Source of the DNA: Litorilinea aerophila
GTDB taxonomy: Bacteria > Chloroflexota > Anaerolineae > Caldilineales > Caldilineaceae
Direction: 5' to 3'
Assembly: GCF_006569185.2 (NCBI RefSeq)
Contig: NZ_VIGC02000026.1
Coordinates: 32,691-96,690 of the forward strand
DNA length: 64,000 bases
The notes below the pieces were generated by a model. The model saw only the letters and a program-made list of their open reading frames with translations, had not been told where the DNA came from and searched no databases. The stretch's first letter is position 1. The number at the start of each line of letters is the position of its first letter. Shown piece by piece: positions 18,057 through 25,379 of the stretch. A program made the translations under genes and the position numbers.

Positions 18057-18479
18057 TCAATTGAAGTCTTCGCCGATGATGCGTTCAGGCTCCACCACCA
18101 GGAGGACCTGGCTGGCGTCCCGGGTGGCTTCGTGATAGACCCGGGCGCTCTCCTCGTCTTCGTAGTAGCGGCGGATGATCCGCCAGCGCATCTCCTCCTG
18201 CAGGGGAGCGCCGTTTTCCACGATGGCCACCCGCCCGCGAATGAGCACGTAGCGGTAATCGGGTGGACAGCCATCCACGCAGATGGTCACCCGGGGATCC
18301 CGGCGCAGGTTGCGCACCTTGGCCGTTCGGCTGCTGGTGCTGATGTAGAGGCGTCCCCCTTCGTAGAGGTACCAGACGGGGCTCACCTGGGGCGGGCCAT
18401 CCCCGGCGTTGGTGGCCACGATGGCGTTGCGGGGCGCCTGGAGAAACGCCTCGATCTGGGTCTGGGTCATGGATGCCAT
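18057..18479 (-). CDS. PPOX-class (F420/FMN-type) pyridoxamine 5'-phosphate oxidase family enzyme
   Basis: A 140-residue split-barrel flavin/F420-binding protein. AIVATNAGDGPPQVSPVWYLYEGGRLYIST and KVRNLRRDPRVTICVD are the family's cofactor-binding strands. Such enzymes in Actinobacteria and Chloroflexota reduce or oxidise small molecules with F420 or FMN. The ATG at 18479 has AAAGGAG about 13 nt upstream; a second ATG at 18470 is possible. Stop overlaps or nearly touches the next gene, so the two are cotranscribed. Confidence 0.85.
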   Translation of the reverse strand: MASMTQTQIEAFLQAPRNAIVATNAGDGPPQVSPVWYLYEGGRLYISTSSRTAKVRNLRRDPRVTICVDGCPPDYRYVLIRGRVAIVENGAPLQEEMRWRIIRRYYEDEESARVYHEATRDASQVLLVVEPERIIGEDFN

Positions 18480-18526
18480 GGTAAGCAGTCACTCCTTTCT
18501 GACTGAGCTCCAGAGAGCACCAGGGA

Positions 18527-20020
18527 TTACGACGGGAGCGGACGCCGCAGGTGGCGATAGGGAAAGCGGCTCAGGTTGGCGGTGCAGAGGCCGGATGTGT
18601 CCATCTCGATGACGCCGGCTGCGATGGGCAGATAGGCTGCCCGGTAAGCCACGGCCGACTTCACCACGATCATCTTCTGCTGCTCCGGGATCACGCCGAC
18701 CCCTCGCAGCTGGGCCAGGTCGAAGGGAGGAATTTTTCGCTCAGTCAAGATGATGTTCACGCCGCCGACCCGCAGCCAGACCGTACGCCCCATCTGAATC
18801 ACGTTGCCGAAGAAAGAGGCGAAATGGTTATCGGGCAGCTCGCAGGTGAAGGTGCCGGGGCTGAGGCGCCGCACTTCTCCCTGGACGGCCACCGGCTGGC
18901 CGTGCCAGCGGTCCACTTTGCCGCCCACCGATAGCGACACCTGGGCGCCTTCGCCTGCTTCCCAACAGGCCGCCACCGCCTCCGGGTCGGCCAGGACGAT
19001 GGTCCCCTCCTGGACGTCATGGGCCAGCATGGCCCGCAGCGCATCGGTGCCGTCACCGGGCGTCCCCCCGCCGATGTTATCGGCCGAATCCACCAGGATG
19101 TACGGCCCGCCGGGGCTGGCCAGGGCCTGGGCCACGGCCTCTTCAGGGGGCAGAAAGCGGGGCAGGGCGGCATCCCGGTGGGCCAGCAGGATGTCTGCCA
19201 GCTCCTGGGCGTAGCGCCGGGCCAGGGCCGGGTTGTCGTCGGTGGTGACGATGAGGCTGGGGCCGGTATCCGGCGTGTCGGCGTAGGCAAAGCCCCCCAT
19301 GACGCAGATGGAGATCACAGACGGCTCGGCCCGCATCTCCGCCGCCCGGGCATGGACGGCACGCAGGGGCAGGTCGTCGGTGCCGGTGGCCTGGGGCGCC
19401 AGGAGGAGGGGCGGCTGCACCAGGGCCGCGGCGGGGCGGATCTCCCCCTGCAGGAGTTGGGCCATCACCGCCGCCGACTCCAGCCCCCGCGCGTGGGGAT
19501 CCACATGGGGGTTGGTGTTGAAGGCGATCAGGACGTCGGCCAGCTCCACGGTGGGGCGACCGATGTTGCCGTGCATGTCCAGCACCACCACGATGGGTAC
19601 GTCTGGCCCTACCACGCCCCGCACCGCCTCCAGGGTGTGGCTTTCCGTGTCCAGGCTGATCTCGGTGACCATGGCCCCGTGGAGGGCCAGCAGCACGCCG
19701 TCTACGGGCAGGGCGGCTTCCAGCCGGGCCAGCAGTCGCTCCAGGAGGGTCTGGTAGGCGTGGGCAGTGACGATGCCGCCGGGCATGGCGGCGCCGTAGG
19801 CTGTGGGCAGCAGGGTCCATCCCCGTTCCTGTGCCCCCTGGATCATGCCCCCGATGGCGGAGCGGGTTTCGGCCATGGCCGTCAGCATGTCCGCGCCCTC
19901 GTGGAGGGACTGGGCGGCGAAATCGGCCAGGGTGGTGGGTGTCTCGGCAAAGCTATGGGTCTCGTGGATGATGCCTCCCAGGGCAATACGGGGGGAGCGC
20001 CGATCCGCAGATGCGTCCAT
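18527..20020 (-). CDS. M81 family metallopeptidase (MlrC-like)
   Basis: A 497-residue protein of the microcystin LR degradation protein MlrC family. IALGGIIHETHSFAE near residue 11 and VDGVLLALHGAMVTE near 110 are N-terminal family motifs, with VVLDMHGN near 145 and NPHVDPHARG near 170 supplying putative zinc ligands. The C-terminal domain shows DNIGGGTPGDGT near 315. AGGAGG precedes the ATG. MlrC cleaves linear peptides in microcystin breakdown, but the family is wide and the real substrate is unknown. It sits in a run with an M19 dipeptidase and an amino-acid exporter. Confidence 0.87.
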   Translation of the reverse strand: MDASADRRSPRIALGGIIHETHSFAETPTTLADFAAQSLHEGADMLTAMAETRSAIGGMIQGAQERGWTLLPTAYGAAMPGGIVTAHAYQTLLERLLARLEAALPVDGVLLALHGAMVTEISLDTESHTLEAVRGVVGPDVPIVVVLDMHGNIGRPTVELADVLIAFNTNPHVDPHARGLESAAVMAQLLQGEIRPAAALVQPPLLLAPQATGTDDLPLRAVHARAAEMRAEPSVISICVMGGFAYADTPDTGPSLIVTTDDNPALARRYAQELADILLAHRDAALPRFLPPEEAVAQALASPGGPYILVDSADNIGGGTPGDGTDALRAMLAHDVQEGTIVLADPEAVAACWEAGEGAQVSLSVGGKVDRWHGQPVAVQGEVRRLSPGTFTCELPDNHFASFFGNVIQMGRTVWLRVGGVNIILTERKIPPFDLAQLRGVGVIPEQQKMIVVKSAVAYRAAYLPIAAGVIEMDTSGLCTANLSRFPYRHLRRPLPS

Positions 20021-20081
20021 GTCAACATCCTCCTGGGCTGAACAGGGGCAACGTTTGGGATAGATCTGGGGGAAGGAAACT

Positions 20082-22100
20082 TCAGGCAGCGCGCAGCAGC
20101 AGCGCTGTCGGCTCTTCTAAATTCAGGGAAACGGCCGACGGTAGCGGCGGCAGCACCTGAATCTGGCCCGAGACCAATCCATACAGCCGGCCCTCTAGCG
20201 CCCCGTGTTTCAGGGGGGCATACCAGCGGGCATCCAGGGTCCATGGGCGTCCATCCCCTTCCGGCAGCAGCCAGAGTACCTGATGGGGCCGGGCCAGGCC
20301 GAGAACCTGTTGGCCATCCACCCCAGGGGCGGGGAGAAGGTGCCAGCGCTCCGGGCTGCTGAACAGCAGGGTGTTCAGGTGGCGCAACAGGTGAAAGAGG
20401 GGCCGGGGATTGCAAAGGCGATCCAACAGCCCCGGTGTGACGTCCATGGTGCGGTCCAGATCCATCAGGGGCTCCCCATAGAGGCGGCTGTCGGCCTGGG
20501 TCGCCACCGCGGCCAGGGCTTCCACAGCCGCCCGCTGGGCCGCCGCTTCGACCGAGGGCCACTCCATGAGCCAATCCACGGCGCCGATCTGGCGCCACGA
20601 ATCCAGGGGCAGGTGGGGCACCGTTGCCCATGCCTGGGCAGGATCGAGCCGGCAGAGCACCCGGTGGACGTGGAGATGGGCGGCGGCCAGGCGCGCGTTG
20701 AGCTCCTGCAGCTCCTCCGGCATATATCCCAGACGGGTTCGCCGATGCTGTTTACCCGGCACAAACTGCCCGGGCAAAGCCACCGAGAGGCACACCGGCC
20801 TGGCCAGCGTTTCCAGCCCGGCGGCCAGGGCTGCCATGTCCGGCCAACGGGTGCCCAGCAGCACAACTTCCACCGTATCCGCCATCTCCGGAATGTCCCG
20901 GGCAGGAAACGGATCGCCAGGGCGCCAGAGGCAGGTGGCCGTGATGGAGATCCCCTCCCGCCGCAAAAGGTCCAGGCGCTCCCGCTGAAGGCTATCCTCC
21001 AGATCGGAAGCCGGCACCCGTAGATGGCGTACGCCCAGTTCGTAACAGGCCAGGGCAGGGTAATCGTTGCGGGCCGGCTGACGAACCAGGGAAGGCCAGG
21101 CGGCCGGCAACGCGGTGCGCCAGGCCAGGGGATGGCGCAGCGACACGCCCAGCGGCGAGTGGGGCAGATCGGGAGCGACCCGGGTTAAGAGGCGCCGGAA
21201 GGTCGCGGCCCCGGTCGCGCCACCGGTCCGGATCAGGTGAAGCCGGTAGTCGCCGTCCTCCCCCCGGCGGACCAGGTAAAAGCCCAACTTGGCCACGTCA
21301 TCACGGCCCTGCTCTGGGGGAGGCGGGCTGGAGAAGAGCTCACCAAAGCCGGGGCGGGTAAAGGAGACGGACGGAACCACCACATAGCGGGCGCCGTGCA
21401 GCCGATCGACAAAGGCAAAATGTACGTGGGCCGCAAAGAGCAGCTCCACCCGATGCCGGGCCACCAGCTCCAAGAGCCAGGAGCGGGCCGGCAGGTCGAT
21501 GTTATCGTAATGGCCCAGGCCGGCTTCCTGGGGATGATCCAGGTAGGGCGGCAGGTGCAGGAAGAGGACCACGGGACTATCGCCCTGGGCTGCCAGGTCC
21601 GCTTCACACCAGCGCTGCTGCTCGGCCGCAGCGGGCAATGGGCTGTTGAGAAGCTGGGAATTAAGCACCACAAAGTGGATCCCACCCTGATCCCAGCTAT
21701 ACCAGGAGCGGCCAAAACGACGGTGATAGGCCGCCAGGGATTCCCCGGTCACCCAGGCCGTGGGCATGGTGGGGTCCGGCTTGTCACCCACGTCGTGGTT
21801 GCCGGCCACCAGCCGTGGCCGTAGGCCCTGGCTGGCCCATTGGGCGCAGGCCGCATCCACGGCCTGGGGGAAGTCGGGCCGCTCTGGGAATGTCTGCACC
21901 AGGTCGCCCAGGTGGACCACCAGGGGAACATCCAGGGCCGCCACCAGCTCCAGGGCGAAGGCCGTGCGGGCACTCTGTTGACGGCGGGAAGAGAACTCCG
22001 TCGCCGCCCCGTCAGATTCCAGCATGAAATGGGTATCGGCAATGACCACCCATTCCATGGAGGCCGACGGCAAGAAGGATCGATCCAGGGTCATCCCCAT
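20082..22100 (-). CDS. Large metallophosphoesterase with unrecognised ~370-residue C-terminal region
   Basis: A 672-residue protein. The first ~290 residues are a calcineurin-like phosphoesterase: WVVIADTHF at ~17, VVHLGDLVQ at ~62, LVAGNHDVGD at ~97, FLHLPPYLDHP at ~180, and FAAHVHF at ~225. The last has Ala where the family usually has Gly (GHxH). The remainder resembles no domain I can name; alternating segments such as ACYELGVRHLRVPASDLEDS and VEVVLLGTRWPDMAALAAGLE suggest a TIM-barrel-like fold, which is inference. Start choice is between 22100 and 22094; the latter gives an ATGA overlap with the upstream TauE gene, indicating coupling. Confidence 0.78.
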   Translation of the reverse strand: MGMTLDRSFLPSASMEWVVIADTHFMLESDGAATEFSSRRQQSARTAFALELVAALDVPLVVHLGDLVQTFPERPDFPQAVDAACAQWASQGLRPRLVAGNHDVGDKPDPTMPTAWVTGESLAAYHRRFGRSWYSWDQGGIHFVVLNSQLLNSPLPAAAEQQRWCEADLAAQGDSPVVLFLHLPPYLDHPQEAGLGHYDNIDLPARSWLLELVARHRVELLFAAHVHFAFVDRLHGARYVVVPSVSFTRPGFGELFSSPPPPEQGRDDVAKLGFYLVRRGEDGDYRLHLIRTGGATGAATFRRLLTRVAPDLPHSPLGVSLRHPLAWRTALPAAWPSLVRQPARNDYPALACYELGVRHLRVPASDLEDSLQRERLDLLRREGISITATCLWRPGDPFPARDIPEMADTVEVVLLGTRWPDMAALAAGLETLARPVCLSVALPGQFVPGKQHRRTRLGYMPEELQELNARLAAAHLHVHRVLCRLDPAQAWATVPHLPLDSWRQIGAVDWLMEWPSVEAAAQRAAVEALAAVATQADSRLYGEPLMDLDRTMDVTPGLLDRLCNPRPLFHLLRHLNTLLFSSPERWHLLPAPGVDGQQVLGLARPHQVLWLLPEGDGRPWTLDARWYAPLKHGALEGRLYGLVSGQIQVLPPLPSAVSLNLEEPTALLLRAA

Positions 22101-22858
22101 TGCAACAAAAGATCCAGCAGATTGCGGCCCAGGATGAGCTGGACCCCCGTCAGGAACAACAACGTATAGACCAGCCGATTGAACCAGCGGTCGCTGAAGC
22201 GTCGGTTGAGGTAGACGCCCAGGCGAACGCCCAGGTAGGCCAGGGGGGACAGGATCAGGATGGTGGTCAGGTTGCCCACCCGCAGCAGGCCCAGATAGGC
22301 ATACGGAATCAGCTTGATCAGGTTGAGGGCACTGAAGAAGATCACGTTGGTCCCCACGAAAATATCCCGGGGGAGCCGCTGGGGCAGCAGGTAGATGGTG
22401 GCCGGAGGTCCGCCCGCGTGGGCCAGGGTGGAGGTAAAACCCGCCGCCGCGCCCAGGAAGACGCCGGCGATGGCTGGCGGCTGGGTCTTGGTCAGCGCGC
22501 CCAACAAAAGGGAACGCCCCGCCTGGTAGGCCACAAAGGCCAGGGCCAGCACGCCGATGCCCACCTTGAGCACCCGCTCGTTGTCGCTGAAATAGCCGAA
22601 AAAGAGGGCCCCCAGCAGGATGCCCACGATGGCGCCGGGCAACATCCGCTGGATGCTGGGCCGATCATAGGTGTGCCAATAGTGGCGCAAAGAGAAAATA
22701 TCCGCAATAATGAGAAGAGGCAGCAACAACGCTGCTGCATCGGTCACCGAGATGGTGAGTGCCATGAGCGGGGTGGCGATCACACCGACACCACCGCCGA
22801 ATCCAGCCTTGGCCACCCCGATGAGCACAATGGCCAGAACAGCGGTTACCCAAAACAT
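22091..22858 (-). CDS. TauE/SafE family sulfite/organic-anion exporter
   Basis: A 255-residue membrane protein with about seven to eight helices. It has the family glycine-rich segment GVAKAGFGGGVGVIATPLMAL near the start and GAAAGFTSTLAHAGGPPATIYLL near 130, the two repeats of the TauE fold. It moves sulfite, sulfoacetate or similar anions. The reading frame continues to 23269, but that extension reads across a promoter and looks non-coding. I place the start at the ATG 22858, though a GTG or TTG up to 11 codons upstream is possible. It heads the minus-strand operon and overlaps the metallophosphoesterase by four bases. Confidence 0.8.
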   Translation of the reverse strand: MFWVTAVLAIVLIGVAKAGFGGGVGVIATPLMALTISVTDAAALLLPLLIIADIFSLRHYWHTYDRPSIQRMLPGAIVGILLGALFFGYFSDNERVLKVGIGVLALAFVAYQAGRSLLLGALTKTQPPAIAGVFLGAAAGFTSTLAHAGGPPATIYLLPQRLPRDIFVGTNVIFFSALNLIKLIPYAYLGLLRVGNLTTILILSPLAYLGVRLGVYLNRRFSDRWFNRLVYTLLFLTGVQLILGRNLLDLLLQWG

Positions 22859-22954
22859 GGGCGGATAATGGGGCAACGACAACGACACAGGGTAGCTTTC
22901 TAGTTGGGTGTGTCTGAAAGAGTTGAAGCCAGTTTCGAGAAAAACGCTCGAGTT

Positions 22955-22985
22955 TGGTACAGACCCGCTGTTGCAATTTGTACCA
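22955..22985. promoter_or_regulatory. Inverted repeat TGGTACA / TGTACCA, possible operator
   Basis: TGGTACA (22955-22961) and TGTACCA (22979-22985) are exact complements separated by 17 bp. They lie just downstream of the predicted minus-strand promoter, where a repressor could act. Confidence 0.35.
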
Positions 22986-22990
22986 GAGCC

Positions 22991-23019
22991 ATTGTAACAT
23001 TGCCCTGGTGAAGTAGCAA
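22991..23019 (-). promoter_or_regulatory. Promoter of the tauE-led operon
   Basis: Read on the minus strand, TTGCTA (23019-23014), a 17-bp spacer and TACAAT (22996-22991). It lies in the 340-bp divergent gap between tauE and the HAD gene. The rest of that gap shows nothing further that I recognise apart from the inverted repeat at 22955. Confidence 0.5.
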
Positions 23020-23198
23020 TCATCCAGGGGGCGTGTGCCAGAGATAAAGACCCGGCCAGAACCGATGAGATCCCCTGCTCCAGTGGTTCGGGCCAAGGTA
23101 CGCTCCTCACCCCCGACACCCACGCTGATCCACGAAGACGTGCCCCAAGGCCGCTTTTCCAGCGCCGCGGGCGCGCAGAAAGAGGGTGAAGACAACCC

Positions 23199-23729
23199 AT
23201 GGCAGGGAGGATTCTGGCCATCTGCTTCGACTGTGGCGACACTTTGGTGGATGAAGGGACCGAAGTCAAAGATGACTCTGGTGTGACCTTACGGGCAGAA
23301 CTGATTCCAGGAGCCGCCGAGACAGTGCGAGAGCTGAAACGCCGCGGCTATCCCCTGGCCCTGGTTGCCGATGGGCCGGTGGGCACCTTTCACCATGTCC
23401 TGACCCAGCACAACCTGCTGGATCTCTTCGATGTCTTCGCCATCTCCGGCGAGCTGGGCGTGGAAAAGCCCCACCCGGCCATCTTCCACTACGCCCTCTC
23501 CCGGCTGGGGATCCACCCACCGGACTACCGGCGCACGGTCATGGTGGGCAACAACCTGGCCCGGGACATCAAGGGCGCCAATCACATGGGCATGATCAGC
23601 GTCTGGCTGGACTGGGCCCCCCGACGGGCCAAGGTACCAGCCGACCCCGGTGAGGTGCCCCAGTTCACCATCAAGGAACCCCTCCAACTGTTACAGCTCA
23701 TCGATGAATTGGAAAAGGCACTGTCATGA
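23199..23729 (+). CDS. HAD family hydrolase with altered motif I
   Basis: A 176-residue HAD-like protein. Motif I reads CFDCGDTLVDE, so the second Asp of the usual DxDxT is replaced by Gly (D-C-G-D-T). Motif II is LALVADG, motif III Lys is in GVEKPHPAIFHYAL, and motif IV is VMVGNNLARDIKGA. The altered motif I occurs in some HAD subfamilies and may reduce or change phosphatase chemistry. The ATG has a GAGGGTG ribosome site. Its last four bases overlap the start of the following GDPD-phosphodiesterase gene (ATGA), indicating coupled synthesis and a shared phosphoester pathway. Confidence 0.82.
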   Translation: MAGRILAICFDCGDTLVDEGTEVKDDSGVTLRAELIPGAAETVRELKRRGYPLALVADGPVGTFHHVLTQHNLLDLFDVFAISGELGVEKPHPAIFHYALSRLGIHPPDYRRTVMVGNNLARDIKGANHMGMISVWLDWAPRRAKVPADPGEVPQFTIKEPLQLLQLIDELEKALS

Positions 23730-25354
23730 GCCAACAGCCATCCCAGCCCCATCGTCCCTCGGGCCGACGCACCATCCAAATCGTCTGCCACAAGGGCGCC
23801 AATGAGTACGCGCCGGAAAATACCTACGCCGCCGCCCAGCTCTGCATCGACTGGGGCATGGACTACGTGGAAATCGACGTCAACACCAGCAAGGACGGCG
23901 TCCTCTACCTCTTCCACGGACCCCAACTGGAGGAGACCACCAACGGCGTGGGCTACTTTTCGGATCTCACCGCCGCGGAGATCGACCAGTTGGATGCAGG
24001 CAGCTGGTTCGACCCCCGCTTCGCCGGCGAACGGGTCCCCCGGCTGGAGGAATTCCTGCGCTGGATCAAGGGCAAGGCCAAAGTCTTCCTGGATGTGAAG
24101 GCCGCGGATCTCTCCCGGCTCATCGCGCTGATCTACGAAATCGGCCTGGAGGATGACTGCTTCTTCTGGTTCGGCAAGGACGAAGACGCGCTGCGCTTCC
24201 GCCAGCTGGACCGCCGGCTGGCCCTGAAGATGAACGTGGCCAGCGTGGAGGATGTGATCCAGGCCCACGAACGCTACCACGCCAACATCGTGGAAGTCTC
24301 CCTCCAGGACATGAGCCAGGCCCTGGTGGATGAATGCCGCCGCCGGGGACTCCAGATCATGATCTATCACCGACAAAAGGATCCCGTCGGTTTCCGCCAG
24401 ATCCTGGACTGGGGGGTGGACATGGTCAACCTCAACCACGGCGACCTCTTTGCCCGCATCGCCGCCGAATACGTGCCATCCGGCGGCGGCGCCAGCCAGA
24501 CGACGCCCCGCCCCAGGCGGGTGGTGCTCTTCGTGCTGGGCGGCTGCCGGGCTGATGCCATCTCCCATGCCATCTCTGCCGCCACCGCCCCCACCCTGCA
24601 CCGCCTGATGGCCCAGGGCGCCTGGACCCTCTCCGCGCAGACCGTCACCCCGGCCATCGCCCTGCCCTGCCTGGCGTCCCTTTTCCTCTCCAGCCACCCG
24701 TCCCGCCACGGCATCACCACCAACCGCTGGACGCCCCCGTCGCCGGCCATCCCCAGCCTGGTTCAGGTCATCAGCCAGGCCGGCTACCAGACCGCCGCCT
24801 TCTACACCTGGGAGCCCCTGCGAGACCTGGCACCCCCCGGCACCCTGGAGCTGGCCTTCTACCGGCGGCTCAGCGAAGATGGCTTCCACCAGGTGGGCCA
24901 GATGGCGGCCACCACCATCGCCCGCCTGCTGCCCACCTTCGCCTTCGTCTACCTGGACGCCACCGACGGCGTCGGCCACCGGGACGGCTGGATGTCGCCC
25001 ACCTACCTGGAAGCCCTGCGCCGCACGGACGAGATCCTGGGCCAGGTCATCCAGGAGCTGGAGGCGGTGGGAGCGCACCAGGAGACGGTCTACCTGGTCG
25101 TGGCGGATCACGGCGGCCACGACCACGGCCACGGGGCCGCCCGCGCCGAGGACACCACCATCCCCTGGATCATCAGCGGGCCGGGCATCCGCGCCAACCA
25201 TCGGCTCTCCACCCCGGTGGACATCATCGACACCGCGCCCACCATTCTGCGCTGCCTGGGCCTGGACGCGCCGGCCAGCTGGCAGGGGCAGGTTGTAGCC
25301 GAGGCTTTCGAACCCCAGGCGGAAACCGTCCCCATGGGCGAGGCCAGCAGGTAA
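23726..25354 (+). CDS. Fusion: glycerophosphodiester phosphodiesterase + type I phosphodiesterase/alkaline phosphatase-superfamily domain
   Basis: A 542-residue two-domain protein. Residues ~18-255 form a GDPD TIM barrel: CHKGANEYAPENT at 21, EIDVNTSKDGVLYLFHG at ~50, and VFLDVKAAD at ~120. Residues ~265-535 form an alkaline-phosphatase-superfamily phosphodiesterase: VLFVLGGCRADA at ~265 (metal Asp), TVTPAIALPCLASLF at ~308 (likely Thr nucleophile), DATDGVGHRDG at ~412, and VADHGGHDHGHG at ~458. GDPD releases glycerol-3-phosphate from deacylated phospholipid headgroups. The second domain would cut another phosphodiester or phosphonate bond. I know of no standard protein with this pairing. Confidence 0.85.
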   Translation: MSQQPSQPHRPSGRRTIQIVCHKGANEYAPENTYAAAQLCIDWGMDYVEIDVNTSKDGVLYLFHGPQLEETTNGVGYFSDLTAAEIDQLDAGSWFDPRFAGERVPRLEEFLRWIKGKAKVFLDVKAADLSRLIALIYEIGLEDDCFFWFGKDEDALRFRQLDRRLALKMNVASVEDVIQAHERYHANIVEVSLQDMSQALVDECRRRGLQIMIYHRQKDPVGFRQILDWGVDMVNLNHGDLFARIAAEYVPSGGGASQTTPRPRRVVLFVLGGCRADAISHAISAATAPTLHRLMAQGAWTLSAQTVTPAIALPCLASLFLSSHPSRHGITTNRWTPPSPAIPSLVQVISQAGYQTAAFYTWEPLRDLAPPGTLELAFYRRLSEDGFHQVGQMAATTIARLLPTFAFVYLDATDGVGHRDGWMSPTYLEALRRTDEILGQVIQELEAVGAHQETVYLVVADHGGHDHGHGAARAEDTTIPWIISGPGIRANHRLSTPVDIIDTAPTILRCLGLDAPASWQGQVVAEAFEPQAETVPMGEASR

Positions 25355-25379
25355 CCCCACCTGGCAGATGGAGTGAACC

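Noticed and set aside
18025..18060. TTG start for the endonuclease/phosphatase-fold gene
   Set aside because: It gives a neat overlap with the previous stop but no ribosome site, and adds residues before the conserved fold. Kept only as an alternative.
22859..23269. N-terminal extension of the TauE protein by 137 residues
   Set aside because: The extension has no helices of the family, crosses a good minus-strand promoter and an inverted repeat, and overlaps the divergent HAD gene.
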